NCBI RefSeq assembly: GCF_002192695.1 | Contig: NZ_MTLG01000125.1 | Location: 248,001 to 312,000, forward strand | Direction of reading: 5' to 3' | From: Achromobacter xylosoxidans | GTDB taxonomy: Bacteria; Pseudomonadota; Gammaproteobacteria; Burkholderiales; Burkholderiaceae_B | DNA: 64,000 nucleotides | Part shown: one piece after another, positions 52,323 to 63,127 of the stretch | How the letters are laid out: every line of letters begins with the position of its first letter | How positions within the stretch are numbered: position 1 is the stretch's first letter | Notes under the pieces: model-generated | Told to the model about the DNA's origin: nothing | Seen by the model: the letters and a program-made list of their open reading frames with translations, nothing else | Databases searched by the model: none | Program-made: the position numbers and the translations under genes

Positions 52323-54155
52323 ATGTGCGGCATTGTTGGCGCCGTCGCCCAGCGCGACATCACCCCGATCCTCGTTGAAGGCCTCAAGCGCCTTGAATAC
52401 CGCGGCTACGACTCCTGCGGCGTCGCCGTCTACGCCGACGGCCATCTGCGCCGCACGCGCAGCACGCAACGCGTGGCCGAACTGGCCGAACAGGTTGCGC
52501 AGGACAAGGTTAGCGGCTTCACCGGCATCGCCCACACCCGCTGGGCCACGCACGGCGTGCCGGCTACGCACAATGCCCACCCGCACTTCTCGCGCCTGGG
52601 CAACGACGAGCCGCGCATCGCGTTGGTCCACAACGGCATCATCGAAAACCACGACGAACTGCGCGCCGAGCTGCAGGCCGTGGGCTACGTCTTCGAAAGC
52701 CAGACCGACACCGAAGTGATCGCGCACCTGGTCAACCACCTGTACGCCGGCGACCTGTTCGAAGCCGTGCAGAATGCCGTGCGCCGCCTGCATGGCGCCT
52801 ACGCCATCGCCGTGTTCTGCCGCGATGAGCCGCACCGCGTGGTCGGCGCGCGCCAAGGCTCGCCGCTGGTGGTGGGCGTGGGCCAGAACGAGAACTTCCT
52901 GGCCTCCGACGCGCTGGCCCTGGCTGGCACCACCGACCAGATCATCTACCTGGAAGACGGCGACGTCGTCGACCTGCAGCTCTCGCGCGTCTGGATCGTG
53001 GACGCCAACGGCAAGAACGTGGACCGCGAAGTCCATACCGTGCACGTGCATACCGGCGCGGCCGAACTCGGCCCCTACCGCCACTACATGCAGAAGGAAA
53101 TCTTCGAACAGCCGCGCGCGGTCGGCGACACGCTGCAGGACATCGAAGCCATCACGCCCGAACTGTTCGGCGACCAGGCCTACAAGATCTTCAAGGACAT
53201 CGATTCCCTGCTGATCCTGGCTTGCGGCACCAGCTACTACGCCGGCCTGACCGCCAAGTACTGGATCGAGTCCATCGCCAAGATCCCCGTGGCCGTGGAA
53301 ATCGCCAGCGAATACCGCTATCGCGACAGCGTGCCCAACCCGCGCTCGCTGGTGGTCACCATCTCGCAGTCCGGTGAAACCGCCGACACCCTGGCCGCGC
53401 TGAAGCACGCCCGCTCGCTGGGCATGGAAAACACGCTGACCATCTGCAACGTGTCCACCAGCGCCATGGTGCGCGAATGCAAGCTGTCGTACATCACGCG
53501 CGCCGGCGTCGAAATCGGCGTGGCTTCCACCAAGGCCTTCACCACTCAGCTCACCGCCCTGTTCCTGCTGACGCTGGCGCTGGCGCAAGTGCGCGGCCAC
53601 CTGACCGAAGAGCAGGAAGCCGAACACCTGAAGGCGCTGCGCCACCTGCCCGTGGCCATCGGCTCGGTGCTGGCCCTGGAGCCGCAGATCATGGCCTGGG
53701 CCGATCGCTTCGCTTCCAAGGAAAACGCCCTGTTCCTGGGCCGTGGCATGCACTATCCGATCGCCCTGGAAGGCGCGCTCAAGCTCAAGGAAATCAGCTA
53801 CATCCACGCCGAAGCCTATCCGGCCGGCGAACTCAAGCACGGCCCGCTGGCCCTGGTGACCGAGCACATGCCCGTGGTCACCATAGCGCCCAAGGACGAG
53901 CTGCTGGAAAAGCTGAAGTCCAACATGCAGGAAGTGCGCGCCCGCGGCGGCGAGCTCTATGTCTTCGCCGACGCCGACAGCAAGATCCAGAGCGCCGAAG
54001 GCATGCACGTGATCCGCATGCCGGAGAACTACGGCAAGCTCTCGCCCATCCTGCACACCATCCCGCTGCAGCTGCTGTCGTACCACACGGCCTGCGCCCG
54101 CGGCACGGACGTGGACAAGCCCCGCAACCTGGCCAAGAGCGTGACGGTCGAGTAA
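52323..54155 (+). CDS. glmS: Glutamine-fructose-6-phosphate aminotransferase (isomerizing)
   Basis: GlmS makes glucosamine-6-phosphate from fructose-6-phosphate and glutamine, the entry to amino-sugar synthesis. The 610-residue protein begins [10 protein letters not shown] with the nucleophile Cys right after Met, has the amidotransferase domain ([18 protein letters not shown]), and two SIS domains including [16 protein letters not shown] and [13 protein letters not shown], ending in KSVTVE. GGAG lies ten bases before the start. It stands just upstream of the capsule operon but is separated by a terminator. Confidence 0.98.
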   Translation: MCGIVGAVAQRDITPILVEGLKRLEYRGYDSCGVAVYADGHLRRTRSTQRVAELAEQVAQDKVSGFTGIAHTRWATHGVPATHNAHPHFSRLGNDEPRIALVHNGIIENHDELRAELQAVGYVFESQTDTEVIAHLVNHLYAGDLFEAVQNAVRRLHGAYAIAVFCRDEPHRVVGARQGSPLVVGVGQNENFLASDALALAGTTDQIIYLEDGDVVDLQLSRVWIVDANGKNVDREVHTVHVHTGAAELGPYRHYMQKEIFEQPRAVGDTLQDIEAITPELFGDQAYKIFKDIDSLLILACGTSYYAGLTAKYWIESIAKIPVAVEIASEYRYRDSVPNPRSLVVTISQSGETADTLAALKHARSLGMENTLTICNVSTSAMVRECKLSYITRAGVEIGVASTKAFTTQLTALFLLTLALAQVRGHLTEEQEAEHLKALRHLPVAIGSVLALEPQIMAWADRFASKENALFLGRGMHYPIALEGALKLKEISYIHAEAYPAGELKHGPLALVTEHMPVVTIAPKDELLEKLKSNMQEVRARGGELYVFADADSKIQSAEGMHVIRMPENYGKLSPILHTIPLQLLSYHTACARGTDVDKPRNLAKSVTVE

Positions 54156-54725
54156 GGCCGGACTGCCGCAGCCGTATCGAGCAAAAGCCCACCCCGCCCG
54201 GTGGGCTTTTTGCTTTTGGAGCGATGGGTATGCGAATACTTACTTGTGCGGCGAGCGGGAGTCAGTCTTTGTTATTTCTGAATAATGACTGTAGCCAGGC
54301 TGTTTGGGAATATGACATTGCCTCGGGCCATTAATAAATAACCCCGCGGCAGGATTATGTTTTTTCATTTTGGTTAAACCGGACCAACAAAAACCCTTTT
54401 ATATATTTGCTAACAATCTCATCAGCGCTCCATGTTGCGATTTATGTAATGAATGTAATTGTTTGAGGGATTTCCCTGGGTTTATTGCGACGAATTCGAC
54501 TTACTTGCACAGCAATAAAAATATTTAGAAAGAATTTCGCTGTTTGCGCCCTATACGATTCGTTGGCTCGCCGCTTGGCACGCATATTCGCGTATCGAGC
54601 TGTAAATATTCTTAAGCAATACGCCCGCCCGAATCGGGACAAACATATTCGATTCTGCATCGATTCCATGTCCCCGGGTGTCAATTTCTAGTGTCTACGA
54701 CACGACGAAAACAGTGAGGTCCCCC
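54156..54725. other. 570-bp AT-rich gap before the capsule operon
   Basis: After the glmS terminator no convincing gene is found. From about 54,230 the base composition swings to AT-rich, with many runs of A and T, in a window that is otherwise about two-thirds GC. It contains an inverted repeat GAATCG/CGATTC (54631-54655) and GTGTC/GACAC (54691-54703). No JUMPstart/ops element was seen and no clear sigma-70 promoter was chosen. It should hold the capsule promoter and may be bound by a silencer protein. Confidence 0.7.
54183..54211 (+). terminator. Intrinsic terminator of glmS
   Basis: Perfect 11-bp arms AAAAGCCCACC and GGTGGGCTTTT around a 6-base loop, followed by T and GCTTTT. It begins 28 bp after the glmS stop. 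Confidence 0.93.
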
Positions 54726-56003
<1,278 letters not shown>

Positions 56004-56042
56004 GTTCAGGCTCACTATCGATCACTAGAGGAGAGCCTCCGA

Positions 56043-58523
56043 ATGGCTGCTTTTACCACCGCTCCGATTGGAACCTGCCGCATCCATACGCCGCTGCGCG
56101 ATGCCGTGGGCCGCTACCCGATCAAGCTGCAACTCGGGCGCAACTACGGCTTCGTGCACACCAGCGCCGAGGCGCTGCAGCAGGCGCGCTTCATGTTCGG
56201 CCAGGGCGATATCCCCGCCGACGTCCAGCGCGTGATTTTCCGGCCTTCGAATGGCGAGCAGGCGCGTAAAGGCGCCCACAAGCCGGCTGACCTCTACGTG
56301 GTCGAACTGTCCTCGCGCAAGCTGCTGGCGATAGACGGCTATCCGATCCAGTCCAATTACCTGGTGCGCTACTTCAGCGAGTTCTTCGCCGACCGCACGC
56401 GCACCCGGATGTTCTGGTCCATGGCCCACGCCGACCGCCTGGCCGAGCGGCGCGCGCTGCTGGATCAGGACCCGGTCTTCAAGGGGCTTACGCCGGATGA
56501 CCGCGACCTGCTCGCCCGCATCGTCAAGCGCGATCAGACGGACGAGGAGATCGAGCAGGAAATGAACCAGCTGGTCGAGCTGCTGGGCCGCGACAAGGTG
56601 GTGTTCGTGACCCACGTCAATGCCCTGACGCCCGACAATGCGCCCATCGAACAGCGGCAGCAGCTGATCGCCGCGGTGACGGCCAGTGCGCAGCGTATTG
56701 GCGTGCCTTGCTACGACCCGACGCCCTTGATGAACAAGATCGGCCAGGGCGAAGCGATGGAAGATGGCGGGCTCGACCTGACCCATTACACGCCGGCCTT
56801 TGCCGAACGCCTGTGCGCCGAGTGGTTCAAGACCTACATGCGTCCGCGCATGGATGCCTCGACGACGCAGCCTTCCGCGCCCAAGCTTGCCGCCGACGAA
56901 AGCGCGGACCGCATCGAAAAGCTCTGGGACTCGGGACAACTGCGCGAAGCTTCGCGCCGCGTGCGCGAGGTGCTGCGCCGCCATCCCGGCCTGCCGGACC
57001 ACACCCTGCTGTTTGCGCGCATCCAGGAAGAACTGGGCGACTATGAAGGTTCGCTGGCGCTGCTGGGCAGCGCCGATGGCGCGGTGGCTTCCGGCAGCAA
57101 GGCCGAGCAGATCCTGATGCGCAACCAGTTCAAGCTGGGACGCCATGAGGTCGCATACTCGCTCGCCGCCGGCCTGCTGGGCGATGAGATCGAAACGCCG
57201 GAAATCGTGCGCATCGCGGCATTCTCCGCTGGACACCTGGGCTATGTGGACGAGGCCCTGGGCAACTGGAAGCAGCTTTTCCGCATTTCTTCCCCGCAAG
57301 ATGCGGTAGCGGTGGAAGCCGCCGACACGGTGCTCGCGCTGCTGCAGGCCAGTGGCGACATGGAAGCCGCCATACGCTGGGTCAACGAGGTACGCGCGGT
57401 CATGCCCACGCATGGCTGCGGCTTTGCGATGCTGTGGCGCGACCGCCTGCTGGCTGGCGACCGCGTCGGACTGCGCAACATGGCGTCCGAATCGCCCGCG
57501 CTCAATGACATCCAGGTTCTCGAACTCGTCAAGGAAGCGTCTTGGCGCGGCTGCATCATGGCAGCGGCGACGCTGGCGGTCTCGTGCAAGCTGGCGAACA
57601 GCGACCAGGAGGATATCGCTTCCTGGTTGAAGTCGCAGTCGCAGGCCTGGGCCGACGAAGGCGATCGAGCCCTGGAAGAAGGGCGTCTGCGGGACGCGGC
57701 GGAGCGCATCTGCGCGCACCGTCTGCTGACGCCGGATCTCCTGGCCGGTGTGCGCGCACAGCGTGCGTTCGAGCGTGCCATGCGCCTGGGCGTGCGCGCC
57801 GCGCTGGTGGCGGGCAATCACAAGGAGGTCATCGACCTGACGGATATCGCGCTGGACACCCAGATCGATTTCCCCGAACTGCACGCCATGCGCGGCCGCG
57901 CGGCCGACGCATTGGGAGACAAGCAAACCGCCATGCGGCACCTCGAGCAGGCTGCGGCAGGCGATTCCGCCCCGTTCAGCGCGAAGCTGCATTTTGCGCG
58001 CGTGGCCTTCAATGGCGGCTGGTACGGCGAAGCCATCGACGCCTACAAGACGGTGCTGGACCACGAGGGCGCCGACCAGGGCGCCCGCGACGAGGCCGAG
58101 CGTCAGCTTGGCAGGCTCGGACCGCGCGCCATCCGTGGCGCCCGCGAGATCCTGTCCGCTGGCGACCACCAGGCTGCCTGGAACCTGTTGGACCGCGTGG
58201 CGCAATCGTGGCCCGCAATGACGGAAGTCGACCACGAAAAGCGGCGCATCCTCGCGGTGCTGTACGCGGAATCGCGCGCGCTGGATCCGGCGAGCACGAC
58301 CGAACGCCTTGCCCTGGGCGAGCGCATCGTGAAGCTGGTGCCCGATGATCCCATCGGCCTGCGCCTGGCCGCGGTGGGCGCCATGCGCCTGCACCGCTTC
58401 GAGCAGGCTTTGCCCTACTGGCGCAAGCTGCAGGAACGCTCCGAAAATCCGGCGCAGTTCGATCACTACATTCAGCGTTGCCAGGTTTGGATCGAGAAAA
58501 TCAATCGGAGGAAGGCCGCATGA
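56043..58523 (+). CDS. tviD: TviD-like capsule O-acetyltransferase/TPR protein
   Basis: The 826-residue protein matches Vi-locus TviD in length (831 in S. Typhi) and place. Residues about 1-270 form a domain ending in GLDLTHYTPAFAERL, where Asp245 and His248 fit the D-x-x-H block of SGNH hydrolases and O-acetyltransferases; VFVTHVNAL may be a core strand. From about residue 275 the protein is helical with TPR-like repeats (for example KLWDSGQLREASRRVREVL). TviD has been reported as the Vi polymer acetyltransferase. AGAGGAGAGCC precedes the ATG. It overlaps tviE by four bases. Confidence 0.85.
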   Translation: MAAFTTAPIGTCRIHTPLRDAVGRYPIKLQLGRNYGFVHTSAEALQQARFMFGQGDIPADVQRVIFRPSNGEQARKGAHKPADLYVVELSSRKLLAIDGYPIQSNYLVRYFSEFFADRTRTRMFWSMAHADRLAERRALLDQDPVFKGLTPDDRDLLARIVKRDQTDEEIEQEMNQLVELLGRDKVVFVTHVNALTPDNAPIEQRQQLIAAVTASAQRIGVPCYDPTPLMNKIGQGEAMEDGGLDLTHYTPAFAERLCAEWFKTYMRPRMDASTTQPSAPKLAADESADRIEKLWDSGQLREASRRVREVLRRHPGLPDHTLLFARIQEELGDYEGSLALLGSADGAVASGSKAEQILMRNQFKLGRHEVAYSLAAGLLGDEIETPEIVRIAAFSAGHLGYVDEALGNWKQLFRISSPQDAVAVEAADTVLALLQASGDMEAAIRWVNEVRAVMPTHGCGFAMLWRDRLLAGDRVGLRNMASESPALNDIQVLELVKEASWRGCIMAAATLAVSCKLANSDQEDIASWLKSQSQAWADEGDRALEEGRLRDAAERICAHRLLTPDLLAGVRAQRAFERAMRLGVRAALVAGNHKEVIDLTDIALDTQIDFPELHAMRGRAADALGDKQTAMRHLEQAAAGDSAPFSAKLHFARVAFNGGWYGEAIDAYKTVLDHEGADQGARDEAERQLGRLGPRAIRGAREILSAGDHQAAWNLLDRVAQSWPAMTEVDHEKRRILAVLYAESRALDPASTTERLALGERIVKLVPDDPIGLRLAAVGAMRLHRFEQALPYWRKLQERSENPAQFDHYIQRCQVWIEKINRRKAA

Positions 58524-60574
58524 ATCCGCCATTGACTACCGAGCTAGCGGAGGCTGCGTCCGACCTTAAATCGGTGCAAGCCCAATTGGAAGAGATCGTC
58601 ACGGCGTCGGTGCGGGTTCAAGTGGCCCAGGAAAACCTGGAACGCGCTCAGGCGCTGGCGGGCGATCACCTGGCAGACTCCAAGGTCCGCTTCCTGCTGC
58701 TCAGGCTGAAGGAAGCGGCGGGCCTGAACGAGGGCATGGCCGAGCAGTGGGCCACGCTGCTGGAAGAGTGCCCAGACGACTTCCAGATCGTCCGGTATTG
58801 CGCGACCCGGCTCGTGAAGGAACGGAAGATCGATGAGGCGTTGTCTCTGGTCGATCGCCATCTGCCGCCGTCGACGCAGAACCCGGACCGCTTGTTCTCG
58901 CGCGCCAAGCTGCTTAGCGACATCCGCGCGCACGAGCAGTCCGACGCGCTGTTCCGCCGCTTGATATCGGAGAACACCGATCGCAACATGCGCGTCGAGT
59001 TCGCCAAGCGCCTGCGCAAGCGCGGCCTGCTGGCCGACGCGTTCGACGCCATCGCGCCCGTCATGAAGCACCTGACGCCCGGCAGCAAGGCGGCGGAACT
59101 GGCCAACGAACTGGCCAGCGACTATGCCTTCTACCAGCGCTTCGAGTCCGAAGAGGGACTAATCGGCAAGGACGTCAGGATCGTGTCGATGAAGCATGCG
59201 ATCCTGCACTTCCGCGATCGCCAGATCGTCGAGCAGTCGGCGGAGAAGCCGGTGTCGGTGGCACTGGTGACGGGCAGCCTCGGGCCCGGCGGCGCCGAGC
59301 GCCAGCTGACGCGGCTCGCAGGCGAATTGACCCGTCTGGCGGAGTCTCCCGAGCGCCGTCCGGCCGATGTCATCATGATGCCGAAGAAAGTGGAAGTCAT
59401 GGTGAAGCAGCACACCGAACCCGCGGGCTCCACCAAGAAGCAGGGCTTGGACTTTTTCCTGCCCGTGCTGGTGAAGGCGCAGATCCAGGTCACGGAAATC
59501 AACAAGCTGCCGGCGGTCTCGGTCGCGCATCAAGCCGTTCCTGAAGGCAGCCTGAGCCGTCTGCTGGAGCAATTGCCGCCTCCGGTGCACTACGGCGTCA
59601 CGCGGCTGGCGCCGGTGCTGCGGGCCAACCCGTTCGATGTGGTGAGCTTGTGGCAAGACGGCACCTGCCTGTTCGGCGCGCTGGCCGCGCTGCTGGCTGG
59701 CGCCCCGACCATACACCTGGTCTTCCGCGGGCTGCCGCCCAACATCCGCAAGGACCGATTCCGCGAAGAGTATCCCGAGCTGTACCAGGCCCTGGCGCAG
59801 GTTCCCGGCGTGGTGTTCGTGAGCAATAGCTGCAAGGCCGCGGAAGCCTACGCGGAATGGCTGGGCATCCCGATCACGCGTTTCCACATCCTGTACAACG
59901 GCGTGCCGGATCTGGCGACCGACGCGTCGGCGGCGGACGAGGAAAAGTGGAAGGCTTTCCACGAAAGCACCACCGATGCCACGGAGACCATCGGCGGCGT
60001 GTTCCGCCTGGAGCCGGACAAGCGGCCTCAGTTGTGGATCAAGCTGGCGGCGATGTATCTGAAGGATAGGCCGCAGGCGCGCTTCGTCATCGTGGGCGAC
60101 GGACGCCTGCGGGAGAACATCGAGGCGCTGGCCGAAGAGCTGAACGTGACGGACAGACTCTTGCTGGTGGGCCTTTCCAACCACGTGGGCTATTGGTATT
60201 CGCAGATGGATGCCAGTGTCCTGCTGTCGCGCTATGAAGGCCTGCCCAACGTGCTGATCGAAGCCCAGTTGGTGGGCGTGCCGGTGATCTCGACGCCCGC
60301 CGGCGGCGCCGGCGAGTGCTTTGTGGAAAACGAAACCGGCCATCTGCTCAGCTGCGTCGATCACCCGGATCTGCACGAGGCATGCGAGAAAGTCGCCTCC
60401 ATGGTGGACCAGGTGCGCGACAACGAGCAATTGAGGGAGCACAGCCGCCACCGGGCGCAGAAGCTGTTCTCGCTCGATGCCATGCTGACCAAGTTCATGG
60501 GCTTGTGCATGCCCGTGGTGTCCGAGAACGACGAACGCATGGATATCGAGCCCATGCGCCTGATGCAAGCTTGA
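58520..60574 (+). CDS. tviE: TviE-like capsule polymerising glycosyltransferase
   Basis: TviE is the glycosyltransferase of Vi polymer synthesis. The 684-residue protein has a helical N-terminal region (about residues 1-235, repeat-like) and then a GT-B fold with LVTGSLGPGGAERQLTRLA at about 249-267. The donor-binding GT4 motif is RYEGLPNVLIEAQLVGVPV, with Glu573 and Glu581 as the E-x7-E pair. It is about 100 residues longer than S. Typhi TviE, mostly from the N-terminal part. The ATG overlaps the tviD stop and has GGAGGAAGG upstream, so TviD and TviE should be made together. Confidence 0.86.
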   Translation: MNPPLTTELAEAASDLKSVQAQLEEIVTASVRVQVAQENLERAQALAGDHLADSKVRFLLLRLKEAAGLNEGMAEQWATLLEECPDDFQIVRYCATRLVKERKIDEALSLVDRHLPPSTQNPDRLFSRAKLLSDIRAHEQSDALFRRLISENTDRNMRVEFAKRLRKRGLLADAFDAIAPVMKHLTPGSKAAELANELASDYAFYQRFESEEGLIGKDVRIVSMKHAILHFRDRQIVEQSAEKPVSVALVTGSLGPGGAERQLTRLAGELTRLAESPERRPADVIMMPKKVEVMVKQHTEPAGSTKKQGLDFFLPVLVKAQIQVTEINKLPAVSVAHQAVPEGSLSRLLEQLPPPVHYGVTRLAPVLRANPFDVVSLWQDGTCLFGALAALLAGAPTIHLVFRGLPPNIRKDRFREEYPELYQALAQVPGVVFVSNSCKAAEAYAEWLGIPITRFHILYNGVPDLATDASAADEEKWKAFHESTTDATETIGGVFRLEPDKRPQLWIKLAAMYLKDRPQARFVIVGDGRLRENIEALAEELNVTDRLLLVGLSNHVGYWYSQMDASVLLSRYEGLPNVLIEAQLVGVPVISTPAGGAGECFVENETGHLLSCVDHPDLHEACEKVASMVDQVRDNEQLREHSRHRAQKLFSLDAMLTKFMGLCMPVVSENDERMDIEPMRLMQA

Positions 60575-60615
60575 TTGGTCTTCATCCCATCAAGCTGCTG
60601 AAACGAAAGGATCTT

Positions 60616-61770
60616 ATGCATATGTACGTCCCGGGTTCAGGGCTGCGGCGCAAAGCAGCCCTGACCATGGTGGTTCTTGCCACGCTGACTCTCGCGGGGT
60701 GCCAGTTGCCCCGTTCCGGCCCGATGTTGAGCGAGATGACGGGCGCGCATGATGACAAGGACGTCATCGTGATGCCCGTGTCGCGCCAACTGGTGCAGGC
60801 CAGCCGGGTGCCCGACGTGGCCGACTTTCCCGTGCGCTACCGCGACCTGACGCAGGCTGGCTTTGACCGCCTGGTGCCCGGCGACGGCATCAACGTGAAG
60901 GTCTGGGAGCGCGGCGGGCTGGGCGTGTTCGCGGCGGATCCGTCCGGCGTGAGCGACCTGGGCAATCAGGAGATAAATTCGGCGGGGAACGTGAGTTTCC
61001 CCATACTCGGAAAATTCCAGGCCGCCGGCATGACCCTGGCGCAGCTCCATGATGCCGTCGTGGCGCGCCTGGCCCGGCTCGTCGTCGGCGCGGATGTCAG
61101 CGTGACGCGGGCCGCGGACGCGCGCGGGCAGATGGTGACCGTGCAGGGCAACCTGACCAAGCCCGGCATGTATGCCATCACCCAGACCTCGCAGCGCCTG
61201 AGCAGCGCGCTGGCCCAGGCCGCGCCGGTGCAGACGAATCCCGAACAGCTCGTCATCAGCCTGCGCCGCGACAATCAGGTGGCGTCGGTGCGGCTATCGG
61301 ACATCTACCGCAACCAGAACAACGACATCCTGCTGCGCGCGGGCGATGTCATCACGGCCTATGACTCGAAGGAGTACCTGACCGTGCTGGGCGCGGCCGG
61401 AACCCAGGGGCGCGTGGCCATCAGCAAGCGCAACTACAGCGTGCTGGATGCGTTGGCGGATTCGCGGGGCCTGGACGACAAGCTGGCGGATCCGCGCTCC
61501 GTTTTCCTCTTCACGCCGGCCAAGGCTGGCGCCGAGGGCAAGCCGGATCTGTTGCCGGTGGTCTACCAGTTCGACCTGACGCGGCCGGAGCAGGTGGCGC
61601 TGGCGCGCGAGTTCACCGTGCATGAAGGCCAGGCCATCTATATCTCGGATGCGCCGTTCACGCAGGTGCAGAAGGTCTTGTCGGCGTTCCGCGTCACCAT
61701 GAGCGCAGGCTTCAGCGCCACGCGCGCCATCGACAGCGATTCGGGCGGCTCGTCCGGCATAAGCCAATAG
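60616..61770 (+). CDS. vexA: Capsule export outer-membrane lipoprotein, VexA/Wza type
   Basis: VexA-type proteins form the outer-membrane channel for capsule export. The 384-residue product has a lipoprotein signal (TLAGC, Cys at about 29), then the polysaccharide export domain with PGDGINVKVWERGGLGVF, GNVSFPILGKFQAAGMTLAQ, and a SLBB-like part (MVTVQGNLTKPGMYAI). GAAAGGA precedes the ATG; a second ATG two codons later is possible. It follows tviE by 41 bp. Confidence 0.92.
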   Translation: MHMYVPGSGLRRKAALTMVVLATLTLAGCQLPRSGPMLSEMTGAHDDKDVIVMPVSRQLVQASRVPDVADFPVRYRDLTQAGFDRLVPGDGINVKVWERGGLGVFAADPSGVSDLGNQEINSAGNVSFPILGKFQAAGMTLAQLHDAVVARLARLVVGADVSVTRAADARGQMVTVQGNLTKPGMYAITQTSQRLSSALAQAAPVQTNPEQLVISLRRDNQVASVRLSDIYRNQNNDILLRAGDVITAYDSKEYLTVLGAAGTQGRVAISKRNYSVLDALADSRGLDDKLADPRSVFLFTPAKAGAEGKPDLLPVVYQFDLTRPEQVALAREFTVHEGQAIYISDAPFTQVQKVLSAFRVTMSAGFSATRAIDSDSGGSSGISQ

Positions 61771-61777
61771 CGTGTCG

Positions 61778-63118
61778 ATGAGCAACGAGGACAGAATCAA
61801 GGGCTGGCGGTCGCGCCGTAAGGACAGTAGCTACTCAGTGGGATCCGGCGTCGCGGCCTGGCGCCTGGATCCGGCGGCATTGTTTGAAGCAAAGGCCCCG
61901 CCGGCCGTCCTGCTCAAGCCTCTGGTCGCGCGCTTGCAGGGCGAGCCGCACGATTCCGTGGCTGCGCGGCGGGCGGTCTACGAGGCGGTGCAGGCGGAGC
62001 TGGATGCGGAGATCACGCGCAGCGCCGTCGACGAGACGCTGGCCGATTTTTCGCGGCGGCGCCTGCGCGTCATCGTGCGCCTGCTGGAAATGGACATCCG
62101 CGATGGCGTCGAGGTGTTCGCGCCCGGCTACATGCCGGCCAAGCTGGTGGCGGAGGACGAGCGCCTGGCCGCGGCGCATGCGCGACGCGTGGATCGCAGA
62201 AAGCAGGACGAGGCGCGCGAAGCGCGCCGCCACGCCTCGCGCAACGACATCGCGCTGGAAGTGGAAGTGTCGCAGGACGAGGCCGGTGACCTCGCGATAC
62301 TTCGGGATCGCCTGCAGGGCCTGCATGAGGGGCATGATCCGAGCCATTCGGTGAAGTTCCGGCCGGTCGGGCGCACGCTGTTGGCGATGTTCATCTACCA
62401 GCTGCGCGTAATGCATGGCGAGAGCCGGATCGCGCTGGTGTGGGCGCTGGTGGGTCCGGTTGTGCTGCTGACGTTGATCTCGTCGCTGTACATCCTGATG
62501 GGCACGCACTACATCATGGGCATGGATGTGCAGACGTTTTCCCTGCTTGGCGCCACGACCTGGATCATGTTTCGCCAGATTGTCTTCCGCAGCAGCACGG
62601 CCTATGTTTCGGCGCGGGGTTTGCTGAACTTCCAGGGTGTCACGCCGTTGATGTGCGCGTTGGTGCAGGCGTTCATCTACGTGTCGGTGTATCTGGTGGT
62701 GTTCCTGGTGCTGATTAGCGCAGGCCACGCATTGGAGCTCATCACGCTGCCGAAGAGTTGGCCGGGTTTTCTGCTTTACGTGGTGCTGATGGGGTGTTTC
62801 GGAGTTGCGTTGGGCGTGCTGTTCGGATCGATCGCGACCTACTGGCATTTCTTTCTCAGGCTGGCGCCGATCATTGAACGCTTTCTGCAGATATTCGCGG
62901 CCGTGTTCTTTGTATCGGAGCAGCTGCCTGAGAACCTGCGTCCCTGGATGCTGTGGCTGCCGCTGGCGCATGGCATGCAGCTGCTGCGATCGGCCTATTT
63001 CGAGGCCTACACCTCGCACGATGCGAGCTTGGGGTATTTCCTGACCTCTTTGGTTTTCCTGATGGTGCTTGCATTGGCGGCCGAGCGTCTGGCTCGTCCC
63101 AATGTCCAGCCGATGTGA
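61778..63118 (+). CDS. vexB: Capsule ABC exporter permease, VexB/KpsM type, with long N-terminal extension
   Basis: Residues about 195-446 are an ABC-2 permease of the KpsM/VexB type with six membrane helices (MFIYQLRVMHGESRIALVWA, MFRQIVFRSSTAYVSARGLL, WLPLAHGMQLLRSAYFEAY). Ahead of it is a charged cytoplasmic region of about 195 residues that KpsM and S. Typhi VexB (about 264 residues) lack. It contains a helical ARRAVYEAVQAELDAEITRS segment and an Arg/Glu-rich part. No ribosome site distinguishes the ATG at 61778 from the GTG at 61772. Its partner ATPase gene follows 9 bp downstream. Confidence 0.88.
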   Translation: MSNEDRIKGWRSRRKDSSYSVGSGVAAWRLDPAALFEAKAPPAVLLKPLVARLQGEPHDSVAARRAVYEAVQAELDAEITRSAVDETLADFSRRRLRVIVRLLEMDIRDGVEVFAPGYMPAKLVAEDERLAAAHARRVDRRKQDEAREARRHASRNDIALEVEVSQDEAGDLAILRDRLQGLHEGHDPSHSVKFRPVGRTLLAMFIYQLRVMHGESRIALVWALVGPVVLLTLISSLYILMGTHYIMGMDVQTFSLLGATTWIMFRQIVFRSSTAYVSARGLLNFQGVTPLMCALVQAFIYVSVYLVVFLVLISAGHALELITLPKSWPGFLLYVVLMGCFGVALGVLFGSIATYWHFFLRLAPIIERFLQIFAAVFFVSEQLPENLRPWMLWLPLAHGMQLLRSAYFEAYTSHDASLGYFLTSLVFLMVLALAAERLARPNVQPM

Positions 63119-63127
63119 GGCAAGTAG

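Noticed and set aside
54442-54691. Small open frames (68 and 80 codons) on both strands in the AT-rich gap
   Set aside because: Neither has a convincing ribosome site or recognisable product, and they overlap each other antisense.
54211-54725. JUMPstart/ops element of RfaH-controlled capsule operons
   Set aside because: No GGCGGTAGC-type core was found on the plus strand upstream of tviB.
56025-58532. An 835-codon minus-strand frame opposite tviD
   Set aside because: Shadow of tviD; no recognisable protein sequence and no ribosome site that fits the neighbouring genes.
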